DNA of 64,000 nt from Conchocele bisecta (lineage: Eukaryota; Mollusca; Bivalvia; Lucinida; Thyasiridae): assembly GCA_029237695.1 (NCBI GenBank), contig CM055265.1:118931078-118995077 (forward strand). The letters run 5' to 3'. Shown here piece after piece: positions 1 through 9,752 of the stretch (positions are counted from its first letter, which is position 1; each line of letters opens with the position of its first letter). A model generated the notes under the pieces. That model was not told where the DNA came from. It made no database searches and saw nothing but the letters and a program-made list of their open reading frames with translations. The translations under genes were made by a program, and so were the position numbers.

Positions 1-59
1 ATACAAGTTCTAGATATTTAATATCAGAGTAAAATTGGATATGTTTTAAAGAGGCTTTT

Positions 60-267
60 CTCCTTCATACCACAAATTGCCTGTGGCTCAACTTAGTAAA
101 TTTTCAACTTTATTACCGGTACAGTACTTTCACTACTCAATTTGAAAATCAATGCATATTTTCACATTGCTGTGAGTATTTTGTACTCCCAATTTTGACA
201 ATCAATGCGTATTCTGGTAAAATAAGTGTTTTAAATACACCAATACGCTCCTTATCTGGAGCGCTGT
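60..267. mobile_element. right part of an AGAGCTCCAGATAAG-type MITE
   Basis: This segment matches 15290-15469 almost base for base: TTTTCAACTTTATT, GTGAGTATTTTGTACTCC and the terminal CTTATCTGGAGC are shared. The element at 15115-15469 supplies the full form, so this copy has lost its left end. It lies in the presumed intron upstream of the exon at 370-496. Confidence 0.6.
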
Positions 268-369
268 AGCTAGTTTGTGATCAATGGCCATGTGTAAGTA
301 ATTAGTGGCTACTGTCACTGCAACCTGTTATTTCCCTGCTTCTATGTTTTATTTCGCTCTCCCATGCAG

Positions 370-496
370 AGAAAAGCAACCTTATGCCAGCTCAGTCTGG
401 CTGAGAAGAGAGATCGAAGCTGACGAAAAGGACGTGTGCAATCAGTATCGAGAATTGTTTGAGAACACCATGCACATTCATACAGCTTGGGCCTGA
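370..496 (+). CDS. candidate terminal coding exon of an unidentified host gene
   Basis: A pyrimidine-rich stretch ends in CTCCCATGCAG at 369, a good 3' splice acceptor. From there one frame stays open to TGA at 494-496 and encodes about 42 residues, charged and non-repetitive, including WLRREIEADEKDV and ending HIHTAWA. The acceptor splits a codon, so the preceding exon would end with two bases of it; that exon is outside the window. A poly(A) signal follows about 70 bases after the stop. The presumed intron (1-369) contains a MITE tail, which fits intronic DNA. I do not recognise the protein family. Exon, stop and poly(A) signal together make this the best host-gene candidate here, but a chance frame is possible. 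Confidence 0.5.
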
Positions 497-565
497 GAAT
501 GTATTCGGTTCTCGTGTTAAAAATCAGAAATTTTATTTGGCTGAGCTGAGACTGAGCTGTGACCT

Positions 566-571
566 AATAAA
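566..571 (+). promoter_or_regulatory. poly(A) signal AATAAA
   Basis: A canonical AATAAA lies 70 bases downstream of the TGA of the exon at 370-496, followed by a T-rich stretch. The spacing suits a short 3' UTR. The hexamer is frequent in AT-rich DNA, so its weight comes from its position. Confidence 0.4.
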
Positions 572-799
572 ACTATATTCTTGTACAAATATTTGAGAAT
601 ATGCTCATAAACATTTATAATTACCAACCCTGATATAGGAAAAATTGCCAACCTTGATATAGGACTACACAGGCTTAAAGTTTGCATATTTGCACAGTTT
701 ATATAAGAATCATATCCAGTTGAAGGTTTGTTTGTTTCTCGATGGAAGGGTCCCAATTGGCCCTCTGGCCTCAAGTACCCGTGGATCAAGCCGCTATAA

Positions 800-945
800 T
801 TTTATGGCACACCTGGGTAGAACCAGCTGGTAGAGCGGGATATACAATTGTATTCACAAACTCGAGTGCCTGATTGAGGATCAAACCCGGGCCGCCGGAG
901 TGACAGTCGGAGGTCGTAACCTCTCAACTATCATTCCACTCCTAT
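800..945 (-). mobile_element. tRNA-derived SINE head
   Basis: On the minus strand this reads as a tRNA-like pol III promoter: an A-box-like TAGTTGAGAGGTTA, then a B-box-like GGGTTTGATCCTC preceded by GGCGGCCC. The spacing and box sequences resemble the SINE at 8728-8965. No clear tail or target-site duplication was seen, so the element is partial or old. A degraded tRNA gene is possible, but no clover-leaf is apparent. Confidence 0.45.
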
Positions 946-1233
946 GTTGACGGTTGTGTCTCAGATGATGTCTCAGATACTCGCTTTACAGACTTCATAT
1001 GGCCTACCGGTATATCTTATGAATACACCCTTTATTTGATCAACTTTCAAGGAATTTTGTGTTTTATTCTACTGTATACTACAGTCGAACCCTAAATCTA
1101 AACCAGACACAAATAAAAGTTAGCTCTACTGAATTGTGGTCGGGTTCATTGCCATTTATCTCCGCTGAGTATATCTGTTCGTGATCGCAAAACACCCACA
1201 TGTGTCTTGGAGTAGTTTTCTGTCTGATTTATA

Positions 1234-1476
1234 GTGGAACCTCTCTAAACCGGACACCCTGGTGTCCTGGTGTCCTGGTGTCCTGGTGCCCTGGTGTCCT
1301 GGTGTCCTGGTGTCTGGTTTCCTGGTGTCCTGGTGTCCTGGTGCCCTGGTGTACTGGTGTCCTGGTGCCCTGGTGCCCTGGTGCCCTGGTGCCCTGGTGC
1401 CCTGGTGCCCTGGTGCTCTGGTGCCCTGGTGTCCTGGTGTCCTGGTGTCCTGGTGTCTGGTTTAGAGAGGTTCCAC
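1234..1476. mobile_element. GTGGAACCTCTCTAAACC hairpin MITE enlarged by a minisatellite
   Basis: The left end GTGGAACCTCTCTAAACC and the right end GGTTTAGAGAGGTTCCAC are exact inverted repeats, with TA on both outer sides. The compact form of the family (14824-14935, 32877-32940) has the two arms meeting at CACCCTGG/CCAGGGTG. Here the centre has been replaced by about 200 bases of an 8-bp repeat. Confidence 0.7.
1256..1458. repeat. 8-bp minisatellite (TGYCCTGG)n, about 25 units
   Basis: The array is tandem TGTCCTGG/TGCCCTGG units with a few variants (TGCTCTGG, TGTACTGG, a shortened TGTCTGG). Three units make 24 bases, so all three forward frames are open and read as WCPGVLVS-like peptides; these are not genes. 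The unit equals the CCCTGG/CCAGGG centre of the surrounding hairpin element, so the array probably grew from that element's own apex. Confidence 0.85.
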
Positions 1477-1738
1477 GGTATGTGGTCCTATTTTCTCCGG
1501 CCTGCGCTGCGTGCCAACCAGTGGCCTATTTAATCTTGCCAGTGTAGCATGAGAAATGGTGTTTGTATTCATTAATTATTAGCCTAATCTCTAAATCAGA
1601 CAAGCCTATTGGAAATGTAATTAAAAAGCAATAAATAAACTCCATATATGGTATTGTGTATCCTTCCAGTAGTGCTGCAATGTAACTAGGCTCACAGGAT
1701 GTGGAAATAAACAGTACCCTATTCTTTCTCAAGATGTA

Positions 1739-2155
1739 GGATCACGTGTTTCCGAACGGTGTGACGTCATGTTTTTGATGTGTTTACAGTAGATTTCCTT
1801 TAATACCTTTATGAAATATACCGCAGCAAATGCCGTACACGTTGCCCTTTATTGTACTGGCGGTTTTAATCTCATAATTCTGTCACTTTGACGAAGAATC
1901 GGTTTCCGTAAATGTAAATAAAAACTAGAGCATGTGACTGTAAGAAATAAACGGTACTTGATTCTTTGTGAAAATTATAAGTTATTGTAAATAACTTTCA
2001 GAGCACACAGAAATAACATATGTCATATTGTTTGGTGCGCTACATATCATCAAAATCCGTCCGTTTGTTCGGAAGATTTTAATGAAAATGTACTGTAAAA
2101 ATTACGTCACAGAATATGTCACCTCGGAAAATCGGGTTTGGAAACCACGTGATCC
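1739..2155. mobile_element. inverted-repeat element with GGATCACGTG ends
   Basis: The ends are GGATCACGTGTTTCC and GGAAACCACGTGATCC, imperfect inverted repeats containing a CACGTG E-box. The interior, including ATATACCGCAG and AACTAGAGCATGTGA, recurs at 35555-35915, so it is a dispersed repeat. No coding capacity is visible. Confidence 0.5.
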
Positions 2156-2210
2156 AACACCTTGTTTCTGAAAGTTATAATGATTCAAAAGAAGCATTAT
2201 CAAGGTGCAT

Positions 2211-2557
2211 GATCACGTGGTTACAACAACAACAACGTCGGCCACTCCAAAGTAAGTATTATTTGATATTTTCCTTAATATGCAACGGATTTTGATGAAA
2301 TATGGCGCAGCAAACGCGTCTTCATGAGCTGCATTTGGCGGTCCAGGGAGTTCGGCACAGACTTGTGTCGTTTTTGTGAAGAATCGATTTCCGTGTCGGT
2401 AGGTGAATATACAATGACCACCAAATGCAGCTTAACAAGACGCGTTTGATGCGCCATATTTCATCAAAATCCGTTGCGTAATAAGGACAATATAAAATTG
2501 AATCAGATGGGTTCTGGAAGTTTCAGTACTTGTTGTTGTTGTTAGTACCACGTGATC
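2211..2557. mobile_element. hairpin element with GATCACGTGGT(TA)ACAACAAC ends
   Basis: The left end GATCACGTGGTTACAACAAC is mirrored by the right end GTTAGTACCACGTGATC. Inside, 2275-2325 and 2435-2487 form a second near-perfect inverted pair (ACGGATTTTGATGAAATATG and its complement). It shares the CACGTG terminus with the neighbour at 1739-2155, so the two may be related non-autonomous elements. Confidence 0.55.
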
Positions 2558-2789
2558 ATTATAATCCTTGATTACATGCGACCAGAAAACACAAACATTA
2601 TTGATTTTGGTGTGCTTGTCTACAAGTCAGCCCGTATTGTCAGTTCTGCAAAAAATGTTTTGCATGTCCTGTCGGGAATTATACACATATTTAATTCTGA
2701 GAGGCGAGTATTAGACCATATATTCTAAAATGTGTCTAATTCCCGGTGGTTTGCCACTCAGCTTCCCTGGCTGGGAAGACATCAATAGG

Positions 2790-3056
2790 ATTAAAAGTAT
2801 GATCATTGCACATCAAAAAATAAATACAGAGCATAAATAGTAATGTCCGTTAACATTTTAATGAAACATGTGCGGTTATCACCCCTGACATCAGTGTGGA
2901 AATTTATGTCAGATATAAATGTATAATAATGCCAATCAATACATGGGGTAATGGTGAATGAATGTTTATTTTACCAGAAAATGTCTCAGATGATCGATGT
3001 CTCTGATATAAAGAACATTTTGTGCCTACTGAGCGGGTATGTACCTTTAAGAAAAA
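2790..3056. mobile_element. partial TTAA-flanked AGGTACATGCCCACTC MITE
   Basis: The segment carries the family's right half: GTATGATCATTGCACATC, GTAATGTCCGTTAACATTTT, CAGTGTGGAAATTTATGTC, and the terminal GGGTATGTACC followed by TTTAA. The left half is missing. The full form is at 34824-35311. Confidence 0.65.
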
Positions 3057-3214
3057 TGAAACCCGAGTGATGTATACTGGGAATAGAAACACAGTGCCAT
3101 TATATTCTCAGATCATTATTGTTGAGTATAGGTTAGCTATAATAACCTGCTAGCTTGTTTTAATTGATTGGTATTATTTCATATCAAATTGCTACAAATT
3201 GACTCATGGGATTT

Positions 3215-3622
3215 CAGGGCTCCAGATAAAGAATTAATAATTGAGTATTGTCACTCCATCATTCTGAAACAATTGGGTATTTCAAAATTTTAATTGGGTA
3301 AAATAAAACCACACTGCTGCATGTACGTTTACACATCAGCAGACCTCACTTATTGAATAGTTTGCTTCTAAATGAAAACACATCTTGGTATTTCATTAGA
3401 ATTTTCTCCTTGGAGACAATTCTAATGAAATACTAAGATGTGTTTTCCTGCAAAATAAAGAAAATATGCTATATTTATGGTTTGTTTATTGTTTTCTGTA
3501 GCATGATAAAGATACCACAGTTTTTTCATTGCTTTTTGATACTCACTACTTCTGATTTCAATTGGGTTTTTGGCAATTTTAATTGGGTATTTACGCAAAT
3601 ACGCAGCTTATCTGCAGCTCTG
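3215..3622. mobile_element. CAGRGCTCCAGATAAG MITE, hAT-like ends
   Basis: The ends CAGGGCTCCAGATAAA and CTTATCTGCAGCTCTG are inverted repeats. The centre is a long hairpin around TTTCATTAGAATTTTCTCC and its complement, flanked by CATCTTGGTATTTC arms. Nearly the same element is at 41671-42070, with partial copies at 15115-15469 and 36895-37036. There is no coding capacity. CAG...CTG termini suit a hAT-type non-autonomous element. Confidence 0.7.
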
Positions 3623-3785
3623 GGGTTTTCTTTTTCTATGGTTTGCCTATATGTGAATTGCCGTGACAAAATGTGGCTTATTGAGCTTGCGACTAGTCTT
3701 GCCCCAGATCAGTGTGTTTTAGTTGATTAGTACTGTGTTGTTTCAAATTGCTATAAAGTAACTATGATTTTCAATACAAAGTTTA

Positions 3786-3900
3786 CGACCAGTGTAGTCA
3801 CAGATCAGACTGCGCAGCTGCTTGTTTGCGACCAGTGTAGTCACAGATCAGACTGCGCAGCAGCTGCTGCACAGTCTGATCTGGGACTACACTGTTCTCT
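3786..3900. repeat. ACCAGTGTAG/ATCAGACTG inverted repeat cluster
   Basis: GACCAGTGTAGTCACAGATC occurs twice in tandem, followed by the inverted form CAGTCTGATCTGGGACTAC. The same motif recurs at 15475-15570, 21045-21170, 36294-36365 and 45284-45330, so it is a dispersed short repeat. Its full boundaries are unclear. Confidence 0.5.
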
Positions 3901-4104
3901 ATTCAACTGGGGAAGCACTCCTGATGTCTCTTATAATAACTTTAATCAATATCGGGTTACGTGAGTGTTAGCTGATCATGAGCTTTATCGGGTAACCTTC
4001 CCTGTATTGACCGAATACGTACTGACTGATAACATATTGTTATATCAGGCATTGACCTGATACAAACGTCCGGGTTACAACAAAGTGAAAACTGACGTTC
4101 CATT

Positions 4105-4360
4105 GGTCGGATGATGTCACGTGACATTACTGACTGACATCAGTGTAATGAAGCAACGTAAACAAGTCCACGTTCTGTACATAGATAGCGGCATCATATG
4201 TGGTAATTTTCGAGCATAAAACGTTATAATTACCTGATAAATAGAATACCAGGCTAGTGTCTTTTGATATCAAGTTTATCAGGCTCGGCTCGGAAACGGC
4301 AACCCTCGGAATTCCTGCACGATTCCTAGCCTTGCCTGATAAACTTGGTATTCCTGATAT
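4105..4360. repeat. dispersed repeat with a TCAAGTTTATCAGGC hairpin
   Basis: 4105-4270 is similar to 56610-56760 (GTCACGTGACAT/GTCACATGACAT, ACGCAACATAAAC-type core, TGATAAATAGAATACCA). From 4265 there is an imperfect hairpin with CAAGTTTATCAGGC and GCCTGATAAACTTGG arms. A similar arm pair occurs at about 30737-30830. Nature unknown. Confidence 0.35.
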
Positions 4361-4629
4361 TCTCTATATAGTTGTAAAAAAATCAATAAGCCCCATATCA
4401 TAGCAGTTTACACATTGTTCTGCATATGCATACCTGCTATATATTATCATCCAAATAGTGAACAATAAGAAATGGCCTGGTGCATAACCACAGGCTATAC
4501 TATTTTATAATTTTCTGAATATATGTTTATGTATGAAAATCTCACTATTTCTATTTTTTTATTTTTTTGGCTCTAACGTAATAATTCTATTTTTGTTATG
4601 ACTAAAAACAATAATTTCAGAAATGGAGT

Positions 4630-4980
4630 TTAAAGGCCACTCAGTAGGCACAAAATGTTTTTTATAGGAATTAAATAAGACTGTATAATTGTGTCACTAT
4701 TCCACAAGTTCTAAAAATTGCGAGTGACCGCTATACAGATCATTTACCCGGTAGTAATATTTATTTTACTGATAGCGACTCGCGGTGGTATCAGGCTATT
4801 TTCATATGAAATTTATACTAATTAAATGTGTTACCTGAAAGAATAATATTTTCGACAGATTATAAAGTAAGATCATTGCAAATTGAAAAATAAATACAAA
4901 GAATAAATAGTAATGTCCGTTAACATTTTAAGGAAACACGGTTATCGCCCCTGATATCAGTGTGGAAATTTACGTCACCT
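4630..4980. mobile_element. AGG(TACATG)CCCACTC MITE, right end degraded
   Basis: It starts TTTAAAGGCCACTCAGTAGG and continues with the family body (ATAGGAATTAAATAAG, GTGGTATCAGGCTATTTTC, AGTAATGTCCGTTAACATT). It runs directly into the tandem unit at 4965 without its right terminus. Confidence 0.6.
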
Positions 4981-5138
4981 ATAATTTCTGTTTGCCTTCA
5001 GCTAATAGCTTCATATTGCACACATGCATTACTTAGTAACTATACATCATTCCACATTCATACAATTACCCTCACTACTGATAGTACATCCGTCCGTCTG
5101 TCTGTATATTTATTTGAAAGTTTTTGTAACAGTTTCTC
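4965..5138 (+). repeat. ~165-bp unit, intact copy of a tandem pair
   Basis: The unit (TTTGCCTTCAGCTAATAGC, CACACATGCATTACT, CCGTCCGTCTGTCTGT, GTTTTTGTAACAGTTTCTC) is repeated from 5141, where the second copy is broken by two insertions and ends near 7860. This first copy therefore shows the unbroken sequence at both insertion sites. The CCGTCCGTCTG tract is typical of the array elements elsewhere in the window. Confidence 0.65.
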
Positions 5139-5174
5139 AAATCACCTATAATTTCTCTTTGCCTTCAGCTAATA

Positions 5175-6780
5175 CAGTGCAATCCCGTTAGTACACAGAA
5201 GTCCGGCGACATACAACCTTCCGTGTTGCTTATCCGAACCGTGCTATATCCGTTCTCGCCCAAGACGCATCATAATGTCAACAAAAAATACATGTACACT
5301 GTACACTGTGACTGCGAATGAACGACGTCGCCAATGCCTATAATATGCCATAAATTTTCACTGTTATCTTCGCATGTAATAAATATATTGAATCCAAGAA
5401 TTGTTAACGTCATGTTTTATTTATTCATCATGTTCATGTAGAATGTAGATCTATGCAAGACCGTGCAATCCATTATTGTAAACGCGTGTAGAAAAAAGTG
5501 TAGTAAATGCGTGTAGCCATCATTTTTCGATGACGCAATGACCGATATCCTGTTCCATCAGCTGCAAAGTCACGTGACAAGCTCATGCGTTGCAATCTGT
5601 GTTTACTCATTATGGTGAGCACAGGTGAAAAATCCCATTATCCCACCCACCTGGTATCGTACTGCACATGACGTTAATAATAGAAGATAGTACGAGATCA
5701 AGTGGGTGGGGTAATGGATATTTTTGTAATGGTCATTTTCTTTGTGTCACACGTCCGACTATTCCATCTGTGGGTTTGAGTACACACAGAGTTAACCCTT
5801 TCAACACCACAGACCTATATAGACCTGTTGTCTGTCAGACATGTTTTGCCCAACGTGTTATAATAATGCACCAGTTCATGAGGTAATCAGGCTTATCACG
5901 TGAGATTTTCGACGAAGATGAATCTGATAACAGTGTACATTTTCTGTAAACGATATCGAATGTTGATGAATATTAAATTAGTAATTATTACGCATTTGCT
6001 CTGAAAATGTTATCAACTTTCCGATATATTTGCAGAAAAAAGTCAAATCATTCTCGGCGAAAATCTCAGTTATATAATAAAGTTGATTATCTCATGCACT
6101 GGCTCAATTATGACGTAGCGAAACAAGGCCAGTTGTCACGTACACATTTGTGTACATGCGCCGGGGGCGTGGGCAGTGCTGTAACAATTTATTTAATCTG
6201 GGTTGAGTTAATCTGCGCGACTGATACGTGATCTCCGATTGGTCAGCCTTTACACCTAATTAATATTCCACCAATGGTGAGCGCGAACGCATGCCGGAAA
6301 ATTAAATCGAGCACATAACAATTAGCACTGCTTTGTTACTGGGACCAATAATTGATCTTTATTCCCAGTTTACTCGGATTAATTTACGAAATGTGCAAAC
6401 GTGATCAGCTGCACATTCACATCGGTGAGATAAAAGGAGGTTATTCATTCGTCCATTTTGGGTCTAATTTGGGAAAGAACAAACAAACAAACAACGTCTC
6501 TAAATTAGGTCAATTATTTAATTAAACACAACAACTAATGTACGTACATACATGTACTACCTTTATTTCAACTTCAAACACACACAGATAATACATACTG
6601 CACATCAGTAATACAATACCACTTTCGGCAGCAAATTTAACACGATTTCTGACAATAGTCGTGTTACAAATTTAACACGATTTTGATATACAAATAGGCA
6701 AAAAATTCTGGAGCCAAGGCACAACCGTGTACTAACCGAAATCATGTTATAGTGAAGCGTGTACTAACGGGGTCGCACTG
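5175..6780. mobile_element. 1.6-kb TA-flanked element, pogo/Tigger-like ends
   Basis: The left end CAGTGCAATCCCGTTAGTAC and the right end GTACTAACGGGGTCGCACTG are imperfect inverted repeats with TA on both sides (5173-5174, 6781-6782). The intact copy at 5003-5030 shows the empty site, CAGCTAATAGCTTCAT. TA target sites and CAGT-type ends suggest Tc1/mariner-pogo mobilisation. Short open frames such as 6007-6231 show no transposase features, so the element is non-autonomous. A second copy lies at 54872-56318 and lacks about 155 bp corresponding to 6474-6629. Confidence 0.75.
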
Positions 6781-6836
6781 TATCTTCATATTGCACACAT
6801 GCATTACTAAGTAACGATACATCCTTCCACATTAAT

Positions 6837-7786
6837 CAGAGCTCTCTGTAAGCGCCGGCTGCCGGCGATTTAGCAGACTACTGGCTCAGTTGGCGCCGGC
6901 TTTCATGTCGTAAAAAAACAAAACAAAAAAAAAATCACTTTTTTTTTTATTTTTTATTTAAAAACACGGGTGGGTGGTGGTCGGGCGATTGAGACGTCGT
7001 AAATTAACGGTATGGGTTCCTCCTTATAGGAATCACGATTTGCCTGGTTTGTCCCTCAGGTACGTTTTATCTTTGGCTCTTTTAGTTACCTGGGAGTAAG
7101 TAATTTAAGAGGACATGAGGGTCACAGATTTGACAGTGGTTATTGATGTACACTGCAAGGCGATCAATGTGTGCAAGTTTGGTGACTTTAGCCCTAATAA
7201 TATTGAAGATAGAGACTTGACTAAAAACCTTAACCAAGGGGAAATAACTAAGTAATTTAAGTGGAAAAATGGGTCAAGGTCACAGATTTGATAGTGGTTA
7301 TAGATGTACACTGCAAGGTGATTAATGTGTGCAAGTTTGGTGGCTCTAGGCCTAATATTATTGAAGATATGTATTTGACTAAAAACCTTAACCGAAGTGT
7401 GACGCCGACGCGGACGCGGACGGACGGACAAAGCGGCAACAATATGCTCCCCGAAAAAAAAATTCGGGGAGCATAACAACTTCAGATTTGTCCTGCTATC
7501 AACACATTTTAACATTTTTGCAACAATATATGCAGAAATTGTCTTAAACAACTACAAATATATGCACCATAAAACTCACCAGATGCCACCAAATTGAATA
7601 TAAATTTCAAAATTTTCTTGGGGGAGAAACCAAAAACTTGGGTACCCAAACCCCCCTAACGGGAAGGGGGTACCCCTCCCGTACCCTCCCCTTCATCGCC
7701 TACAGTCACTAAGCCACGCGGAAGTCGATATAGCTGGCTACTTTTTTCAAAAAAGCTGACTACTCTCAATTTTACGGAGACCAGTG
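6837..7786. mobile_element. 950-bp insertion flanked by ATTAAT
   Basis: ATTAAT occurs at 6831-6836 and 7787-7792. The paralogous unit at 5050-5075 reads CCACATTCATACAATT without interruption, so this is an insertion with a 6-bp duplication (ATTAAT versus ATTCAT in the paralogue). The ends CAGAGCTCTC and GAGACCAGTG are only weakly inverted. Inside are two ~165-bp units (7088-7400) and a hairpin at 7443-7474. The array part may be a separate nested element. The ORF at 7105-7551 on the minus strand comes from the repeated units. Confidence 0.6.
7088..7474 (-). mobile_element. ATGCTCCCCGAA-hairpin array element (Helitron-like plan)
   Basis: On the minus strand it begins with a hairpin whose stems are ATGCTCCCCGAA and TTCGGGGAGCAT. 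A GTCCGTCCGTCCGCGTCC tract follows, then two ~165-bp units containing GTGACCTTGACCC and CACATTAATC. This matches the plan of the elements at 43752, 46982, 50530 and 51070. The 3' end is not clear. Confidence 0.45.
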
Positions 7787-7941
7787 ATTAATACAATTCG
7801 CTACTGATCGTACGTCCGTATGTCTGTTTATTTGAATGTTTTTGTAACAGTTTCTCAAATAGGGGCCCTAAGTGCGTTGACAGGCCACATTTTCTAGTTT
7901 TGTTCTAATGCTCCATTATATAATTGTATATTTATTAGGCA

Positions 7942-8111
7942 GGGCCCGGTTGTTCAAAACACCAGTTAGCTTAACGGACTGTTAAATCCTTAACGGACTG
8001 TTAAATCCTTAACTGAATGGTTAAAATCTCTGTTAAAACAGAGATTTTAACCATTCAGTTAAGGATTTAACAGTCCGTTAAGCTAACGGATGTTTTGAGC
8101 AACCGGGCCCT
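7942..8111. mobile_element. GGGCCCGGTTG hairpin MITE
   Basis: This is a near-perfect palindrome of about 170 bases. The ends AGGGCCCGGTTGTTCAAAAC and GTTTTGAGCAACCGGGCCCT pair, and the apex is CTCTGTTAAAACAGAG. The left arm carries one extra tandem copy of TTAACGGACTGTTAAATCC, forming a side loop. Flanks contain direct repeats of TATATTTATTAGGCAG. Confidence 0.75.
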
Positions 8112-8727
8112 GATTGATTATATATTTATTAGGCAGATTAATTATATATTTATTAGGCAGATAAATATATGAGTTCAGAATGGGGCTTGAAGTATGTGAC
8201 ATGAGAATAATACATTCCGATCTATATTGTGTCTATGGGTCACCAGATTCCAACTCGCGTTACATGACTACGGGTCTATCTATACTTTAACCTGAAATTT
8301 CTGTCTGTAACGCAGGGTGACTTACAGCCAGAACGCAAACGCATCAACTTTCTGTCAATTCTTCCATGCAGTTATGCATTTAAAAATCAATCAAATCATT
8401 AATATCGCAATTTCTTTCATACTACATGTTAATGTTAACATTTATCGCTTCAAAACCACTCGTACCTGCAAAAATAAATCTCATAAACGTATTTATTCAA
8501 TGACATTTTCGATTTTCATGAAATTATCGTAATTACTTCCCTTTAATTTTACCGTTTGTTATTTATAGTAATTATCATTTAGTAATTAGGGATATTAGTG
8601 AATTAAAACATGTATTCTTATGGTTGTTTTATTACTGTTATTATTGTACAACTGACACATAAGAATAACGAAGGTATTTGAGCCAATTCCCACCCTTAAA
8701 TATAAGCCGAATTAAATCAAAAACATA
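8112..8727. other. no gene seen
   Basis: After two TATATTTATTAGGCAG repeats (8118-8160) this is AT-rich DNA with stops in all frames apart from a 71-codon frame at 8317-8532 that looks non-coding (N/I/K-rich, no splice context). Confidence 0.5.
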
Positions 8728-8965
8728 CATTTCCAGACTGTGGCCAAGGATTAACACCGTCGGACTGCCACGCTGGTGACCCGGGTTTGATTCAGGGTTC
8801 AGTTCCAGGGAGTCAGTATTTCTGAGATACTTTGTATTTCCTGCTCTACTAGTCCTTTCGGATGGGGACTTTAAAAGGCGGTCCCGTGTATCAAATTTGA
8901 AGGAGTCTTGTCACGTTAAAGAACCAGAGGGAACTATGCTAACAAGAGCTAGGCCCACCATGTCG
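8728..8965 (+). mobile_element. tRNA-derived SINE with a molluscan-type body
   Basis: The 5' part has A- and B-box-like sequences (GTGGCCAAGGATTAAC; GACCCGGGTTTGATTC). The body carries CTTTCGGATGGGGACTTTAA, GGCGGTCCCGTGTATCA and CACGTTAAAGAACC, which I recall as a conserved central block of molluscan SINEs; its family name is not verified. No target-site duplication was found. Confidence 0.6.
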
Positions 8966-9048
8966 TGCTTCCTCTGTATCCACCTTCTTCCTTTCTCCCT
9001 TTCTTTGGGAGACAACATGCAAGGTCCTCGAGCCAGTGCTGTCATTAA

Positions 9049-9281
9049 CTCTGCATGCTAGCAGCGAAAATATCCGCCAAACAAATTAGAGTATATGTTT
9101 TATTTCTCTCTGTAAATATGTCTTGAAATTTCATTAGAATTGAGTCCTCAGGACACAATTCTAATGAAATTCCAAGACATATTCATGACATTTATAAGGA
9201 GAAATAAAAGAAAATATAATGAATTCTCATCTGCTATTTTTGAATTATTTATAGCCCACAAATTTCCCAGCATGCAAAGAG
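9049..9281. mobile_element. TTAA-flanked CTCTTTGCATGC MITE, copy 1
   Basis: TTAA lies on both sides (9045-9048, 9282-9285). Ends CTCTGCATGCTAGC and CAGCATGCAAAGAG are inverted. The centre is a hairpin with GTCTTGAAATTTCATTAG stems and a GAATTGAGTCCT apex, flanked by TTTATTTCTC and GAGAAATAAA. Copies 2 and 3 are at 13475-13710 and 54095-56495. Confidence 0.8.
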
Positions 9282-9578
9282 TTAAATCCAAACATTTACA
9301 TACATTTCTGTTTGATAGTATAATAACAGAAATTTCGGGTTATCTATACTTCTGTCTGTTTAGGTCGGCAAAGCAAATGACTCGTAGAGAAGTGTTTCTG
9401 TCTGTGATTCACCAAATTTGCATATTTATGGGAAACTAATCGCCGAGGAATAACATAAACATGTCCTAATGTCCTGACTTAATGTTCTGTGTGTTTTTGC
9501 TTAAATGTTTTTTTTTCCTGAACTCTGTTATGTTGATTGGAGAACATCATTACCAGTCTGTTAATCAACCACCATATT

Positions 9579-9752
9579 TTAACCCATTCACCCCTAAGTA
9601 ACTGGAAGAGATTTTGATATGTTAATTTTGCAACCAATCCAATTGCAGATCCAAAGTGCAGATCCTAATGAGACGGCTTGTTACGACCCGTCTCATCTGG
9701 ATCTGCACTGTTTGCATAAACCGCTATAGCGGGCTTTCGGTTCAAAGGGTTA
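9579..9752. mobile_element. partial TTAACCC(TTTCA)CCCCTAAGTAACTGG MITE
   Basis: It has the family's left arm (CACCCCTAAGTAACTGGAA, TTTGCAACCAATCC) and the central inverted pair GATCCTAATGAGACGG / CGTCTCATCTGGATC, with CGCTATAGCGGGC before its right end GGGTT. It abuts the next element directly at 9750. Confidence 0.6.

Noticed and set aside
805..945. Possible tRNA gene on the minus strand
   Set aside because: A- and B-box-like sequences are present but no clover-leaf could be drawn; it fits a SINE head better.
1200..1547. Three forward open frames rich in WCPGVLV
   Set aside because: Produced by the 8-bp repeat, which is open in all three frames.
6007..6231. Frame shared by both copies of the CAGTGC element (also 55703-55891)
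   Set aside because: Conservation equals that of the surrounding non-coding sequence, and the protein lacks transposase or DNA-binding features.
7105..7551. 148-codon minus-strand frame
   Set aside because: It follows two ~165-bp repeat units and the element hairpin, and repeats its own peptide.
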